This document shows positions 17,568 through 24,850 of a stretch of 41,535 nt of DNA, one piece after another. The stretch lies in NCBI RefSeq assembly GCF_000974365.1, contig NZ_BAZW01000037.1:1-41535 (forward strand), in the 5' to 3' direction. The position numbers and the translations under genes were made by a program. The stretch comes from Geofilum rubicundum JCM 15548 (GTDB lineage: Bacteria; Bacteroidota; Bacteroidia; Bacteroidales; Marinilabiliaceae). The notes beneath the pieces were generated by a model. It saw nothing but the letters and a program-made list of their open reading frames with translations, was not told the origin of the DNA and made no database searches. The stretch's first letter is position 1. Every line of letters starts with the position of its first letter.

Positions 17568-18556
17568 CTACGGAAGTGTTCTTAAAACAGTATTCCGCAA
17601 TACAATTTCTAAAAGAAGAAACAAAAGTGCCAGCAAAGCAAAAGGCAGAAATTCTTCTGCATGTCGCGTATATTCCTGGACCTCAATTTTGTTCTTTTCC
17701 ATGGCATCAATCTCCTGGTAGATACCTTCCAGGGCTTGTCTGTCCGTTGCTCTGAAATATTTCCCGCCAGTTAATTCGGCAATTTCGGTCAACATGGGCT
17801 CATCGATTTTCACCTCCATATCCTGTACCTGCTGACCAAATACCGTGTTAATGGGGAAGGGGGCCGTCCCTACGGTTCCTACGCCAATGGTATAAACCTT
17901 ACGCCAAAAGTGCGGGCAATTTCAGCTGCGGTGAGCGGGGCAATTTGTCCCCGGTTGTTTTCCCCATCCGACAATAGAATGATGACTTTACTTTGGGCAT
18001 CGCTGTCCTTAATTCGGTTGACAGCTGTGGCCAATCCCATGCCAATGGCTGTCCCGTCTTCCAACATGCCAATTTTAACATCCCGAAAGAGGTTGGTCAG
18101 CACATTGTGATCCAATGTGAGGGGACACTGCGTAAAGCTTTCAGCCGCAAATATCACCAGTCCCATTCGGTCATTGGGTCTGCCCTTAATAAACTCAATG
18201 GCCACCTCCTTGGCTGCCTCCAGTCGGTTGGGCTGAAAATCCATGGCTTGCATACTCCCTGAGATATCCAACGATACAACGATATCAATGCCCTCGGTGG
18301 TCACATTGCGAAGTTGGTTGCTGCTTTGCGGACGCGCCAGCGCCGTGATAATAAAAATCAGCGTGAGCATTCTGAAAACAAAGGGCAAATGTCGCAGGTA
18401 GGTTTTGCGGGATTTTCCCACCAGGGAAAAGAACCGGATACTGCTAATTTGCAGGGTAGCATGAGCTGTATTTTGTTTCCAAATATACCAGGCTATCATT
18501 GGTATTAGCAACAACAGCAACAAGAAATATTGTGGATGTAAAAATGTATAGTTCAT
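17568..18556 (-). CDS. batA: BatA: VWA-domain membrane protein (one frame break near 17899)
   Basis: This gene and batB are paralogues. Two N-terminal membrane segments (FLLLLLLIPMIAWYIW; LTLIFIITALA) precede a VWA domain whose MIDAS residues are present: DISGS (97-101) and LLSDGENNRG. The first frame stops at 17879 after TFGVRFIPLA. Adding one base to the AA (TT on plus, 17899-17900) restores TFGVKVYTIGVGTVG and joins the second part (EIAELTGGKYFRATDRQALE... ending with the C-terminal helix FLPFALLALLFLLLEIVL). The restored length is 329 residues, normal for BatA. It follows the DUF4381-like gene by 41 bases. Confidence 0.9.
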
Positions 18557-18597
18557 TTCTTCTAAAATCTTTATAATAATATAGATCGGTTCACCCT

Positions 18598-19644
18598 TTA
18601 ATGCCCGGATTGGGAGTTGCTTTCTGCCGCTTCTTTCGCCAAACTCGCTTTAGCGGCCTCCTCTGCTGTTTCCTGCGGTTCTTCTTTGGTCTGGTTGACA
18701 AAGAAGTAGGCATTGATGAGGGCCAGGTCGTTCTCGTCTGTCAAGGGCTCGTATTTGGCAAACTTGGCCAAATCGGCTGTGTCTAAAATCTGATGTAATT
18801 GATCGTACAGCTTTTTGTTGGGCAGTTCTATGCGCTTGATACTGCTCATGATTTCCCCGGAGGTTTGCTCCATGGCTTGAAAATGGTAGCGTTCTTCCAG
18901 GTAGCGGCGCAGGGCATCGGTTAGCTGTGAATAAAAGGTTTTAATCTGGCCGGATTGCCAGAGTTTTTCCTTCTTAATCTTGTCGAGCTCCCGCAATGCC
19001 ACGATATGGGCGGGCTCCTTTGGTTTTTCTTTGACAAAAATCTGGCTGAGCGGCTTTTTGGTCCTTTGAAGATAGATGATAACCAAAGCAATGATGGCCT
19101 GCAACAGAAAGAAAAGTGCCAGCCACTTATGATATTTAAGTAGTTCTGCAAAAATAAAGGGCAGATCATACGGTGATTTTAAATCGAATATGCCCTTCTC
19201 CGGATCCACTTCTTCAAAAGGATTAACCACCATCAATGCCAACGATCGGGTCGTTTCCCGTCGCATCATTTCCCCTTCCATATATTCAAAATGGATGGGG
19301 GGCAAGTAATGCAAACCACTGTCGAAAGACGTGATGGTGTAAGCCCTGGAAATGGCGATGCGATCACCATCGATGACGGCTGTGTCGCCTGGATGGGCTT
19401 CAACAATCTCAATGTTTTCGGTAATGGTATCTGTGAATTGGGGAAAGGCCACTTTTAAATCAGCCGGTTGCACCACTTCCAATTTCAGTTGCATTTGCCC
19501 CCCAATGACCATCAGCGTGGAATCCAGAGATGCAGATGCCGAAACGGATTGTGCGGACAATAAACCCGGCAACCAGAGCCCAATGAGCAAAATAAGGGCT
19601 GGTCTTAACATTTTGGTGTTTATCATGGTATTACTTACTGCCAT
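18598..19644 (-). CDS. BatD-like/DUF4381-like membrane protein in the bat operon
   Basis: 348 residues. The start at 19644 is one base after the DUF58 stop (19646), suggesting translational coupling; an internal ATG (MINTKMLRP) close by is an alternative. A signal peptide ending LPGLLSAQ is followed by an Ig-like periplasmic region (LDSTLMVIGGQMQLKLEVVQ). One membrane helix (WLALFFLLQAIIALVIIYL, ~residue 180) follows, then a cytosolic helical domain (LRELDKIKKEKLWQSGQIKTFY ... LRRYLEERY). That last domain resembles DUF4381 and the BatD tail. This gene is frequent between DUF58 and batA in Bacteroidota. Its function is unknown; a scaffold with BatA/BatB is inferred. Confidence 0.75.
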   Translation of the reverse strand: MAVSNTMINTKMLRPALILLIGLWLPGLLSAQSVSASASLDSTLMVIGGQMQLKLEVVQPADLKVAFPQFTDTITENIEIVEAHPGDTAVIDGDRIAISRAYTITSFDSGLHYLPPIHFEYMEGEMMRRETTRSLALMVVNPFEEVDPEKGIFDLKSPYDLPFIFAELLKYHKWLALFFLLQAIIALVIIYLQRTKKPLSQIFVKEKPKEPAHIVALRELDKIKKEKLWQSGQIKTFYSQLTDALRRYLEERYHFQAMEQTSGEIMSSIKRIELPNKKLYDQLHQILDTADLAKFAKYEPLTDENDLALINAYFFVNQTKEEPQETAEEAAKASLAKEAAESNSQSGH

Positions 19645-19645
19645 T

Positions 19646-20512
19646 TTAACTGCGTTTTTTAAAGAGCGACATCAGAGATTTTACATAGTCTTCATCGGTT
19701 GCAATGGCCACATTATCCACCCCACACTTGGTGAAGGTGGAATTGATCCGTTTTTCATTATCCAACCACCATTGATTAAAGGCATCGCGCGTTTTCTTAC
19801 TGGAGGTATTGACCCATTGAAAGCCCCCGGTTTCGGCATCCTTAAATTTGACAAAGCCGATATCGGGCAAAAGGGTTTCCCGCGGGTCAAAAATGCGTAA
19901 GGCGACCACATCATGCTTTTGGTTGGCAATTTTCAGGGCATCTTCAAATTGTTCGTCCAGAAAATCGGAAATGACAAAGGTGGTACATCGCTTTTTAATG
20001 GCATTGGTCAGGTAGCGCAGGACCTCCGACAGGTTGGTTTCCCGCTCTTCGGGGGTAAAACTGATGAGCTCACGTATGATGTGCAGAATGTGTTTTTTTC
20101 CTTTTTTAGGCGGAATAAACTTCTCTATGCGATCGGAAAAAAAGATGACACCCGTTTTGTCATTGTTTTGTATGGCCGAAAATGCCAAAACGGCAGCTAT
20201 TTCTGTTATCATGTTTTTCTTGAACCGCCAGGTGGTACCAAACTCCCTCGATCCGGAGACGTCGATGAGCAACATGACCGTCATTTCCCGCTCTTCTTCA
20301 AAAACCTTGATGTAGGGATGGTTGAAGCGGGCAGTCACATTCCAGTCGATGGTGCGGATGTCGTCCCCATACTGGTATTCACGGACTTCACTAAAGGTCA
20401 TACCCCGGCCCTTAAAAGCACTGTGGTATTCCCCTGCAAAAATATTGCTGGATAGTCCCCTGGTTTTTATTTCAATCTGCCTGACCCGTTTTAAGATATC
20501 CGTAGTTTCCAC
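19646..20512 (-). CDS. DUF58 domain protein (VWA-like MoxR partner)
   Basis: 288 residues. The N-terminal block EIKTRGLSSNIFAGEYHSAFKG and the DUF58 signature GDDIRTIDWNVTAR (50-62) are clear. A VWA-type fold follows with a metal-site motif DVSGS (84-88) and a VISDFLDE element. DUF58 proteins are almost always encoded next to MoxR ATPases, as here, and are presumed cytosolic partners or substrates of the ATPase. No membrane segment is visible in this version. The gene follows moxR by 58 bases. Confidence 0.92.
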   Translation of the reverse strand: METTDILKRVRQIEIKTRGLSSNIFAGEYHSAFKGRGMTFSEVREYQYGDDIRTIDWNVTARFNHPYIKVFEEEREMTVMLLIDVSGSREFGTTWRFKKNMITEIAAVLAFSAIQNNDKTGVIFFSDRIEKFIPPKKGKKHILHIIRELISFTPEERETNLSEVLRYLTNAIKKRCTTFVISDFLDEQFEDALKIANQKHDVVALRIFDPRETLLPDIGFVKFKDAETGGFQWVNTSSKKTRDAFNQWWLDNEKRINSTFTKCGVDNVAIATDEDYVKSLMSLFKKRS

Positions 20513-20570
20513 AAGAATTCAGTTTAGCGTTATTTTGCTCAATTTATGACAAGCTGTTGGTTGTCAGTCA

Positions 20571-21566
20571 CTATGGCACTTCAATCGTATTCAGAATTTC
20601 ACTGATGATTTCTTCGGAGGTGAGGTTGTTCGCTTCAGCTTCGTAAGAAAGCCCGATTCTGTGGCGCATTACATCGTGACAGACCGCCCGAACATCTTCA
20701 GGAATTACATAGCCTCTTCGCTTGATAAAGGCGTAGGCTTTGGAGGCCATGGCCAGACTGATACTGGCACGGGGAGAAGCACCGTAGGAGATCATTTCCC
20801 GGAATTTCTCCAAACCGTAATTTTCAGGAAAACGCGTGGCAAATACGATGTCAACTATGTATTTCTCTATTTTCTCATCCATATACACATCTTTCACCAC
20901 TTTACGGGCCCGGATGATGTCATCGGGACTGATAACTTTGGATGCTTTAGGGAAGGATTGTGCCAGATTATGACGGATAATTTGTTGTTCTTCCGTCTTT
21001 TCAGGGTAAGAGATAACCACTTTTAGCATAAAACGATCCACCTGAGCCTCAGGAAGGGGATAGGTCCCTTCTTGTTCAATAGGGTTTTGCGTGGCCATAA
21101 CCAGAAATGGTTCCGGTAGCTTATAAGTGTGGTCGCCGAGTGTTACCTGACGCTCCTGCATGGCTTCCAATAAGGCACTCTGTACCTTAGCCGGTGCCCG
21201 GTTAATCTCATCTGCCAAAACAAAATTGGTGAAAATGGGACCTTTTTTGACGACAAACTCTTCGTTTTTCTGACTGTAGATCATGGTTCCCAGAAGGTCG
21301 GCCGGTAACAAATCCGGGGTAAACTGTATCCTGCTGAATTTGGCATCCACGATGGTGGCCAAGGTGTTTATGGCCAGAGTTTTGGCCAGACCGGGAACAC
21401 CTTCCAACAGGATGTGTCCATCCGAAAGGAGACCGGTTAAAAGACTTTCTACCAGGTGTTTCTGACCAACAATTACCTTGTTCATTTCAATGGTCAGCAG
21501 GTCAACAAATGAACTTTCCTGTTTGATACGCTCATTAAGCTCTTTGATGTCAACAGTTTGATTCAT
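20571..21566 (-). CDS. MoxR-family AAA+ ATPase
   Basis: 331 residues, first gene of the bat operon. Walker A GVPGLAKT (56-63), Walker B VLADE (116-120) with the family sequence INRAPAKVQSALLEAMQER, sensor-1 ATQNP, and the arginine-finger region PEAQVDRFMLK are all present. The C-terminal lid contains GASPRAS. MoxR ATPases act as chaperone-like activators of VWA-domain proteins. The downstream DUF58, BatA and BatB, all VWA-type, are the likely clients (inference from family and operon). A perfect -7 box sits about 50 bases upstream of the start. Confidence 0.95.
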   Translation of the reverse strand: MNQTVDIKELNERIKQESSFVDLLTIEMNKVIVGQKHLVESLLTGLLSDGHILLEGVPGLAKTLAINTLATIVDAKFSRIQFTPDLLPADLLGTMIYSQKNEEFVVKKGPIFTNFVLADEINRAPAKVQSALLEAMQERQVTLGDHTYKLPEPFLVMATQNPIEQEGTYPLPEAQVDRFMLKVVISYPEKTEEQQIIRHNLAQSFPKASKVISPDDIIRARKVVKDVYMDEKIEKYIVDIVFATRFPENYGLEKFREMISYGASPRASISLAMASKAYAFIKRRGYVIPEDVRAVCHDVMRHRIGLSYEAEANNLTSEEIISEILNTIEVP

Positions 21567-21612
21567 GATTTATCTTTTTATTCTGTTAGAGAATGATGAT
21601 TAATAGAATACT

Positions 21613-21620
21613 CAAATATA
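21613..21620 (-). promoter_or_regulatory. Candidate -7 promoter box (TATATTTG) of the bat operon
   Basis: A perfect TAnnTTTG match on the minus strand, 47 bases before the moxR start. As the only good match upstream it is the likely operon promoter. A -33 TTTG is not obvious. Confidence 0.5.
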
Positions 21621-21708
21621 ATTAATTTGAGGCCAATTTGCGTTAAATCGCCCCAACATGGGCTTCACATATCAATAATTGTTCCAAAAATTTCATTGAA
21701 ATGGTCTT

Positions 21709-21716
21709 TATTTTTG
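21709..21716 (+). promoter_or_regulatory. Candidate -7 promoter box (TATTTTTG) for the lipoprotein gene
   Basis: A perfect TAnnTTTG match on the plus strand, 74 bases upstream of the ATG at 21790, divergent from the moxR promoter. Confidence 0.4.
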
Positions 21717-21789
21717 ACTATTTTTCAACCATCCCGGGAGTTCATTGTTACCTAAATTGGTTCCAAACCATAACTAAAACTAAATACTT

Positions 21790-22278
21790 ATGAAAAACAA
21801 ATTTCAATTTTTCGCAATTTTTCTGGCTATAGCTGCCTTTGGCTTTACGGCCTGTGATGATGACGATGATAATAATGACGACCTATCTAACGGTTCTGCC
21901 ATTGTGGGACAATGGGATGTGGACGTTATAACCACTACTGTTGTTACCACTGAAGGTACGGAGACGGGAACTCAGGAGCCGGATGCCTGGATGGATTTTA
22001 AGGAAGACGGCACAGGCCTTACTTCCAATGATGTTAGCTTTAACTGGTCCCTGTCAGGCAGTTCTTTATCGCTCACCTTTGATACGCCTGATGATGAAAG
22101 CAATTCTCCAATAGGAAGTATTGGTGACGGAGAGTTCTACTTCAGTTTTGAGGATTTGGCCGGTTATGAAACCATTGTTCTGGAAGTGAAGACCATTGAA
22201 GACAATGACATGGTCCTGGAGTATGCCCTGGTCTATGGATCCACATCCTTTACGGTGGAGATGGAGTTATCACGATAG
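21790..22278 (+). CDS. Small lipocalin-like lipoprotein with Asp-rich N-terminus
   Basis: 162 residues. The signal peptide ends in the lipobox FTAC. The mature protein begins C-DDDDD-NNDD, an acidic stretch at the position of the lipoprotein surface-export signal described in Bacteroidota, so it is probably displayed on the cell surface. The rest (SAIVGQWDVDVITTTVV; WMDFKEDGTGLTSNDVSFNW; LSGSSLSLTF) is a beta-rich pattern like the lipocalin-like Bacteroidota lipoproteins. No ligand or enzyme residues are recognised. It is followed after 27 bases by the BFD-like gene. Confidence 0.75.
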   Translation: MKNKFQFFAIFLAIAAFGFTACDDDDDNNDDLSNGSAIVGQWDVDVITTTVVTTEGTETGTQEPDAWMDFKEDGTGLTSNDVSFNWSLSGSSLSLTFDTPDDESNSPIGSIGDGEFYFSFEDLAGYETIVLEVKTIEDNDMVLEYALVYGSTSFTVEMELSR

Positions 22279-22300
22279 TCTGAACCCACGATAGTCTGAA
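22271..22300 (+). repeat. Short tandem duplication at the lipoprotein stop codon
   Basis: CACGATAGTCTGAA occurs at 22271-22284 and again at 22287-22300, with period 16. The first copy includes the lipoprotein stop codon TAG; the second lies in the short spacer before the next gene. Confidence 0.85.
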
Positions 22301-22305
22301 AAAAT

Positions 22306-22512
22306 ATGTTCGAGTCCAATGATTTTGTTTGCCGGCACATGCAGTTGACAAAAGCCGATATAGTACGTGTTATTCGCCAAAAAAAACTTTCTTCCTTTAC
22401 GGAAATTCAGGATGAAACCGATGCCGGCACCATTTGTGGCACCTGTGTGGCAGATATTGAAGAGATCTTAGAAGAGGAGTTGGAACGACGTCGTTCCAAC
22501 GCTTCATCTTAA
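22306..22512 (+). CDS. BFD-like [2Fe-2S]-binding domain protein
   Basis: 68 residues, a stand-alone BFD-like domain. The second ligand pair is standard (ICGTC, C44 and C47, after the ETDAGT turn). In the first motif the usual Cys-x-Cys is Cys-x-His here (VCRHMQLT, C9 and H11). The helix spacing (LTKADIVRVIRQKKLSSFTEI) is otherwise typical. Such small proteins transfer electrons or assist iron-sulfur and iron storage proteins. No partner gene is adjacent other than the upstream lipoprotein. Its last codons overlap the convergent queA 3' end by 9 bases. The start at 22306 is the only ATG before the motif. Confidence 0.78.
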   Translation: MFESNDFVCRHMQLTKADIVRVIRQKKLSSFTEIQDETDAGTICGTCVADIEEILEEELERRRSNASS

Positions 22513-23706
22513 TAAAAGGGAACTATCGCCATAGCTTAAAAAGCGGAAGTCGTTGTTCAGGGCATAGTCATAGACCGCTTTCCAGTTTTCATCAATCAAC
22601 GCGGCTATTAACAGCAAGAGCGTGCTGCGTGGTTGATGAAAGTTGGTTATTAATCCGTCAATCACCTTGAATTGATAGCCGGGTGTAATGATGATGGAGG
22701 TGGAAGCTTTAAAGGCGGGCTGCTGCTGGCTATGCAAATGACGTATCAGTAATTTGAGCGCCTCTGCTTTAGGCATATCTGAGACTTGTTCAAAGCCATC
22801 CCATTGTTGCACGTTTTGATGGGGCCGATTTTGCGAAAGCAAAATGGCAGCTCGGTAGATAGACTCCAGGGTTCTGACAGAAGTGGTACCTACCGCAATA
22901 ACGGGCCCGTCATGTTCAGCTATCTGCCGCAAAGCATTGACGGTCACCTCAAAGTGTTCGGTATGCATTTCATGCTGGTCAATGGTGTCTGTCTTGACGG
23001 GCTTAAATGTGCCTGCCCCAACATGCAGGGTTAATTCAATCAGAGAAATGTTCCTTTGCGCCAAGGTCTCCAGCACTTCATCCGTGAAATGGAGCCCTGC
23101 TGTTGGCGCCGCAACGCTGCCCTGGTATTTTGAATATACAGTTTGATAGCGTTCCGTGTCAATATCTTCCGCTTCCCGTTCCAAATAGGGTGGAATAGGG
23201 GTTTGCCCCATACCTTCCATGATTTCTGAAAAAGTGATGGCCGCATCGTCCCATTTGAACTGTATGATGGCGCCGTCGCTCAGCTTTTTAATTAAGGTGG
23301 CAACGACCTGAATGTCACCCTGAGTGGTTTGAGATGTTGCAAAAAGCGAACCTTCTTTCCATTTCTTTTGATTGCCAACCATACATTGCCACTGCACTTC
23401 ACCCAATGACTGGAAGGCCAAAGCGGCGTCAGATGGTTCGTAGGGCTCCAAACAAAACAACTCAATTCGGGCCCCGGTTGATTTGAAAAATTCCAGTCGC
23501 GCCCGTATGACCTTGGTATTGTTAAAAACCAAGAGACTATTGTGGGGCAATTGCTCCGGCAAATTGAAAAAGCGGGTGTGGGAGATGTGTAGATTTTTAT
23601 AAACCAATAACTTAGACTGGTCGCGGTTTTCCAAAGGGTATTTGGCGATTCGACCAGTTGGTAGTTGGTAATCGTAATCTGAAATATTGATTTGTGGAAT
23701 GCTCAT
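22504..23706 (-). CDS. queA: tRNA preQ1(34) S-adenosylmethionine ribosyltransferase-isomerase QueA
   Basis: Transfers and isomerises the ribose of S-adenosylmethionine onto preQ1 at position 34 of tRNA, the penultimate step of queuosine synthesis. The open frame extends to 23733 but the start at 23706 (MSIPQINISDYDYQLP) fits the family better, giving 400 residues. Recognisable blocks are DYDYQLPTGRIAKYPLENRDQSKLLV, FNNTKVIRARLEF, GAGTFKPVKTD and GLITNFHQPRSTLLLL. The length is greater than proteobacterial QueA (about 350), as is usual in Bacteroidota. A -7 box is at 23731-23738. Confidence 0.95.
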   Translation of the reverse strand: MSIPQINISDYDYQLPTGRIAKYPLENRDQSKLLVYKNLHISHTRFFNLPEQLPHNSLLVFNNTKVIRARLEFFKSTGARIELFCLEPYEPSDAALAFQSLGEVQWQCMVGNQKKWKEGSLFATSQTTQGDIQVVATLIKKLSDGAIIQFKWDDAAITFSEIMEGMGQTPIPPYLEREAEDIDTERYQTVYSKYQGSVAAPTAGLHFTDEVLETLAQRNISLIELTLHVGAGTFKPVKTDTIDQHEMHTEHFEVTVNALRQIAEHDGPVIAVGTTSVRTLESIYRAAILLSQNRPHQNVQQWDGFEQVSDMPKAEALKLLIRHLHSQQQPAFKASTSIIITPGYQFKVIDGLITNFHQPRSTLLLLIAALIDENWKAVYDYALNNDFRFLSYGDSSLLLR

Positions 23707-23730
23707 TACTGTTTTGTGTTTTAAAGGGGG

Positions 23731-23748
23731 CAAAATTAATTAACTTTG
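23731..23748. promoter_or_regulatory. Back-to-back -7 boxes for queA (leftward) and the DUF2027 gene (rightward)
   Basis: CAAAATTA (23731-23738) is TAATTTTG on the minus strand and TAACTTTG (23741-23748) is on the plus strand. Both match TAnnTTTG perfectly and are separated by two bases, forming a near-palindrome. The distances are 25 bases to the queA start and 37 bases to the DUF2027 start. Confidence 0.5.
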
Positions 23749-23785
23749 GGGCATATAACAGCTATTAATCTAACAATATTATACA

Positions 23786-24850
23786 ATGAAGGTAGAAAAA
23801 GGGGATCGCATACGGTTTTTAAATGAAGTCGGGGGAGGCCTTGTAACCCGGATTGAAGGGAGTTTGGTTTTTGTCGAAGATGAAGATGGTTTTGAAGTGC
23901 CCGTCTCTGCCTCTGAAGTGGTAGTGGTTGAAAAAGGAAGCGCTCCGGTTGGTGCAACGGGTGCCGCATCAAACCATAAAGATGCTGCCCCTCAGCAAGC
24001 TGTGAGCGTCAATGAAGATGTTTCGTCACCTGCCGCCTACAGCGAGGAGCTGGAAGATGAGGAGCAGGATGATTTTCATCCACGCTTTTATCTGGCTTAC
24101 ATAAAAACCGGTAACAATCAGACCGAAGAAGGTAAGGTGCAGGCCTACATTATTAACGACAGCAACTATTATTGCAGTTACCTTATTTCCTGGCTGGGCG
24201 AGGATGGTTATATGCACGCCCTGCATCAGGGCCTGATAGAGCCCAATACCAAATTGCCTTTGGACGAAAAACTGGCCCGGGAACTGGATGTTACTTATGA
24301 TATTCAATTGATTTTATTTAAGAAGGGCAAACCCTATCCGGCGGTGGCCCCTGTTTCCACATCGCTGACCATTAAGGCACGGCGCTTTTATAAAGAAAAC
24401 AGTTTCAGAGCGAATGATTTCTTTTATCAACCGGCCGTTTTGTTTTCCATCATTAAAAGTGAACTGGAGCAAAAGATGGAATTGTTGACAGAGAAAGAGA
24501 CCAGAGCCATTATCCTGGAAAAGGAGGGAGGCGACCCGGCACCCCCTAAAGCCAAGCGCCAATCTACCCCTGAACTGTTGGAAGTGGATCTGCACATCAA
24601 TGAATTAATCGATTCAGTGGCCGGACTCTCCAATGGGGAAATTTTACAAATTCAGATGGATCAATTCCATGCTGTAATGGAGGCCAATAAAAATCTGAAG
24701 GGACGCCGAATTGTATTTATTCATGGGGTCGGCAACGGAACCTTAAAAACAGAGCTCCGGAAACAACTCGACCGGAAATATAAAGGACTGAATTATCAGG
24801 ATGCCTCATTTCGTGAATACGGGTATGGCGCGACCATGGTTATCTTGTGA
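23786..24850 (+). CDS. DUF2027 protein with C-terminal Smr domain
   Basis: 354 residues. The N-terminus (MKVEKGDRIRFLNEVGGG) and middle (DFHPRFYLAYIKTGNNQTEEGKVQ) match DUF2027. The C-terminal ~80 residues are a Smr (small MutS-related) domain with its conserved EVDLHI and the FIHGVGNGTLKTELRKQL loop. Smr domains bind DNA or RNA, and many are endonucleases; the DLHI and HGxGxG elements are intact here. This architecture is known in Bacteroidota but its substrate is undefined. The region around residues 50-90 is Ala/Glu-rich and probably a flexible linker. Its 3' end overlaps the convergent gene at 24840 by 11 bases. Confidence 0.9.
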   Translation: MKVEKGDRIRFLNEVGGGLVTRIEGSLVFVEDEDGFEVPVSASEVVVVEKGSAPVGATGAASNHKDAAPQQAVSVNEDVSSPAAYSEELEDEEQDDFHPRFYLAYIKTGNNQTEEGKVQAYIINDSNYYCSYLISWLGEDGYMHALHQGLIEPNTKLPLDEKLARELDVTYDIQLILFKKGKPYPAVAPVSTSLTIKARRFYKENSFRANDFFYQPAVLFSIIKSELEQKMELLTEKETRAIILEKEGGDPAPPKAKRQSTPELLEVDLHINELIDSVAGLSNGEILQIQMDQFHAVMEANKNLKGRRIVFIHGVGNGTLKTELRKQLDRKYKGLNYQDASFREYGYGATMVIL

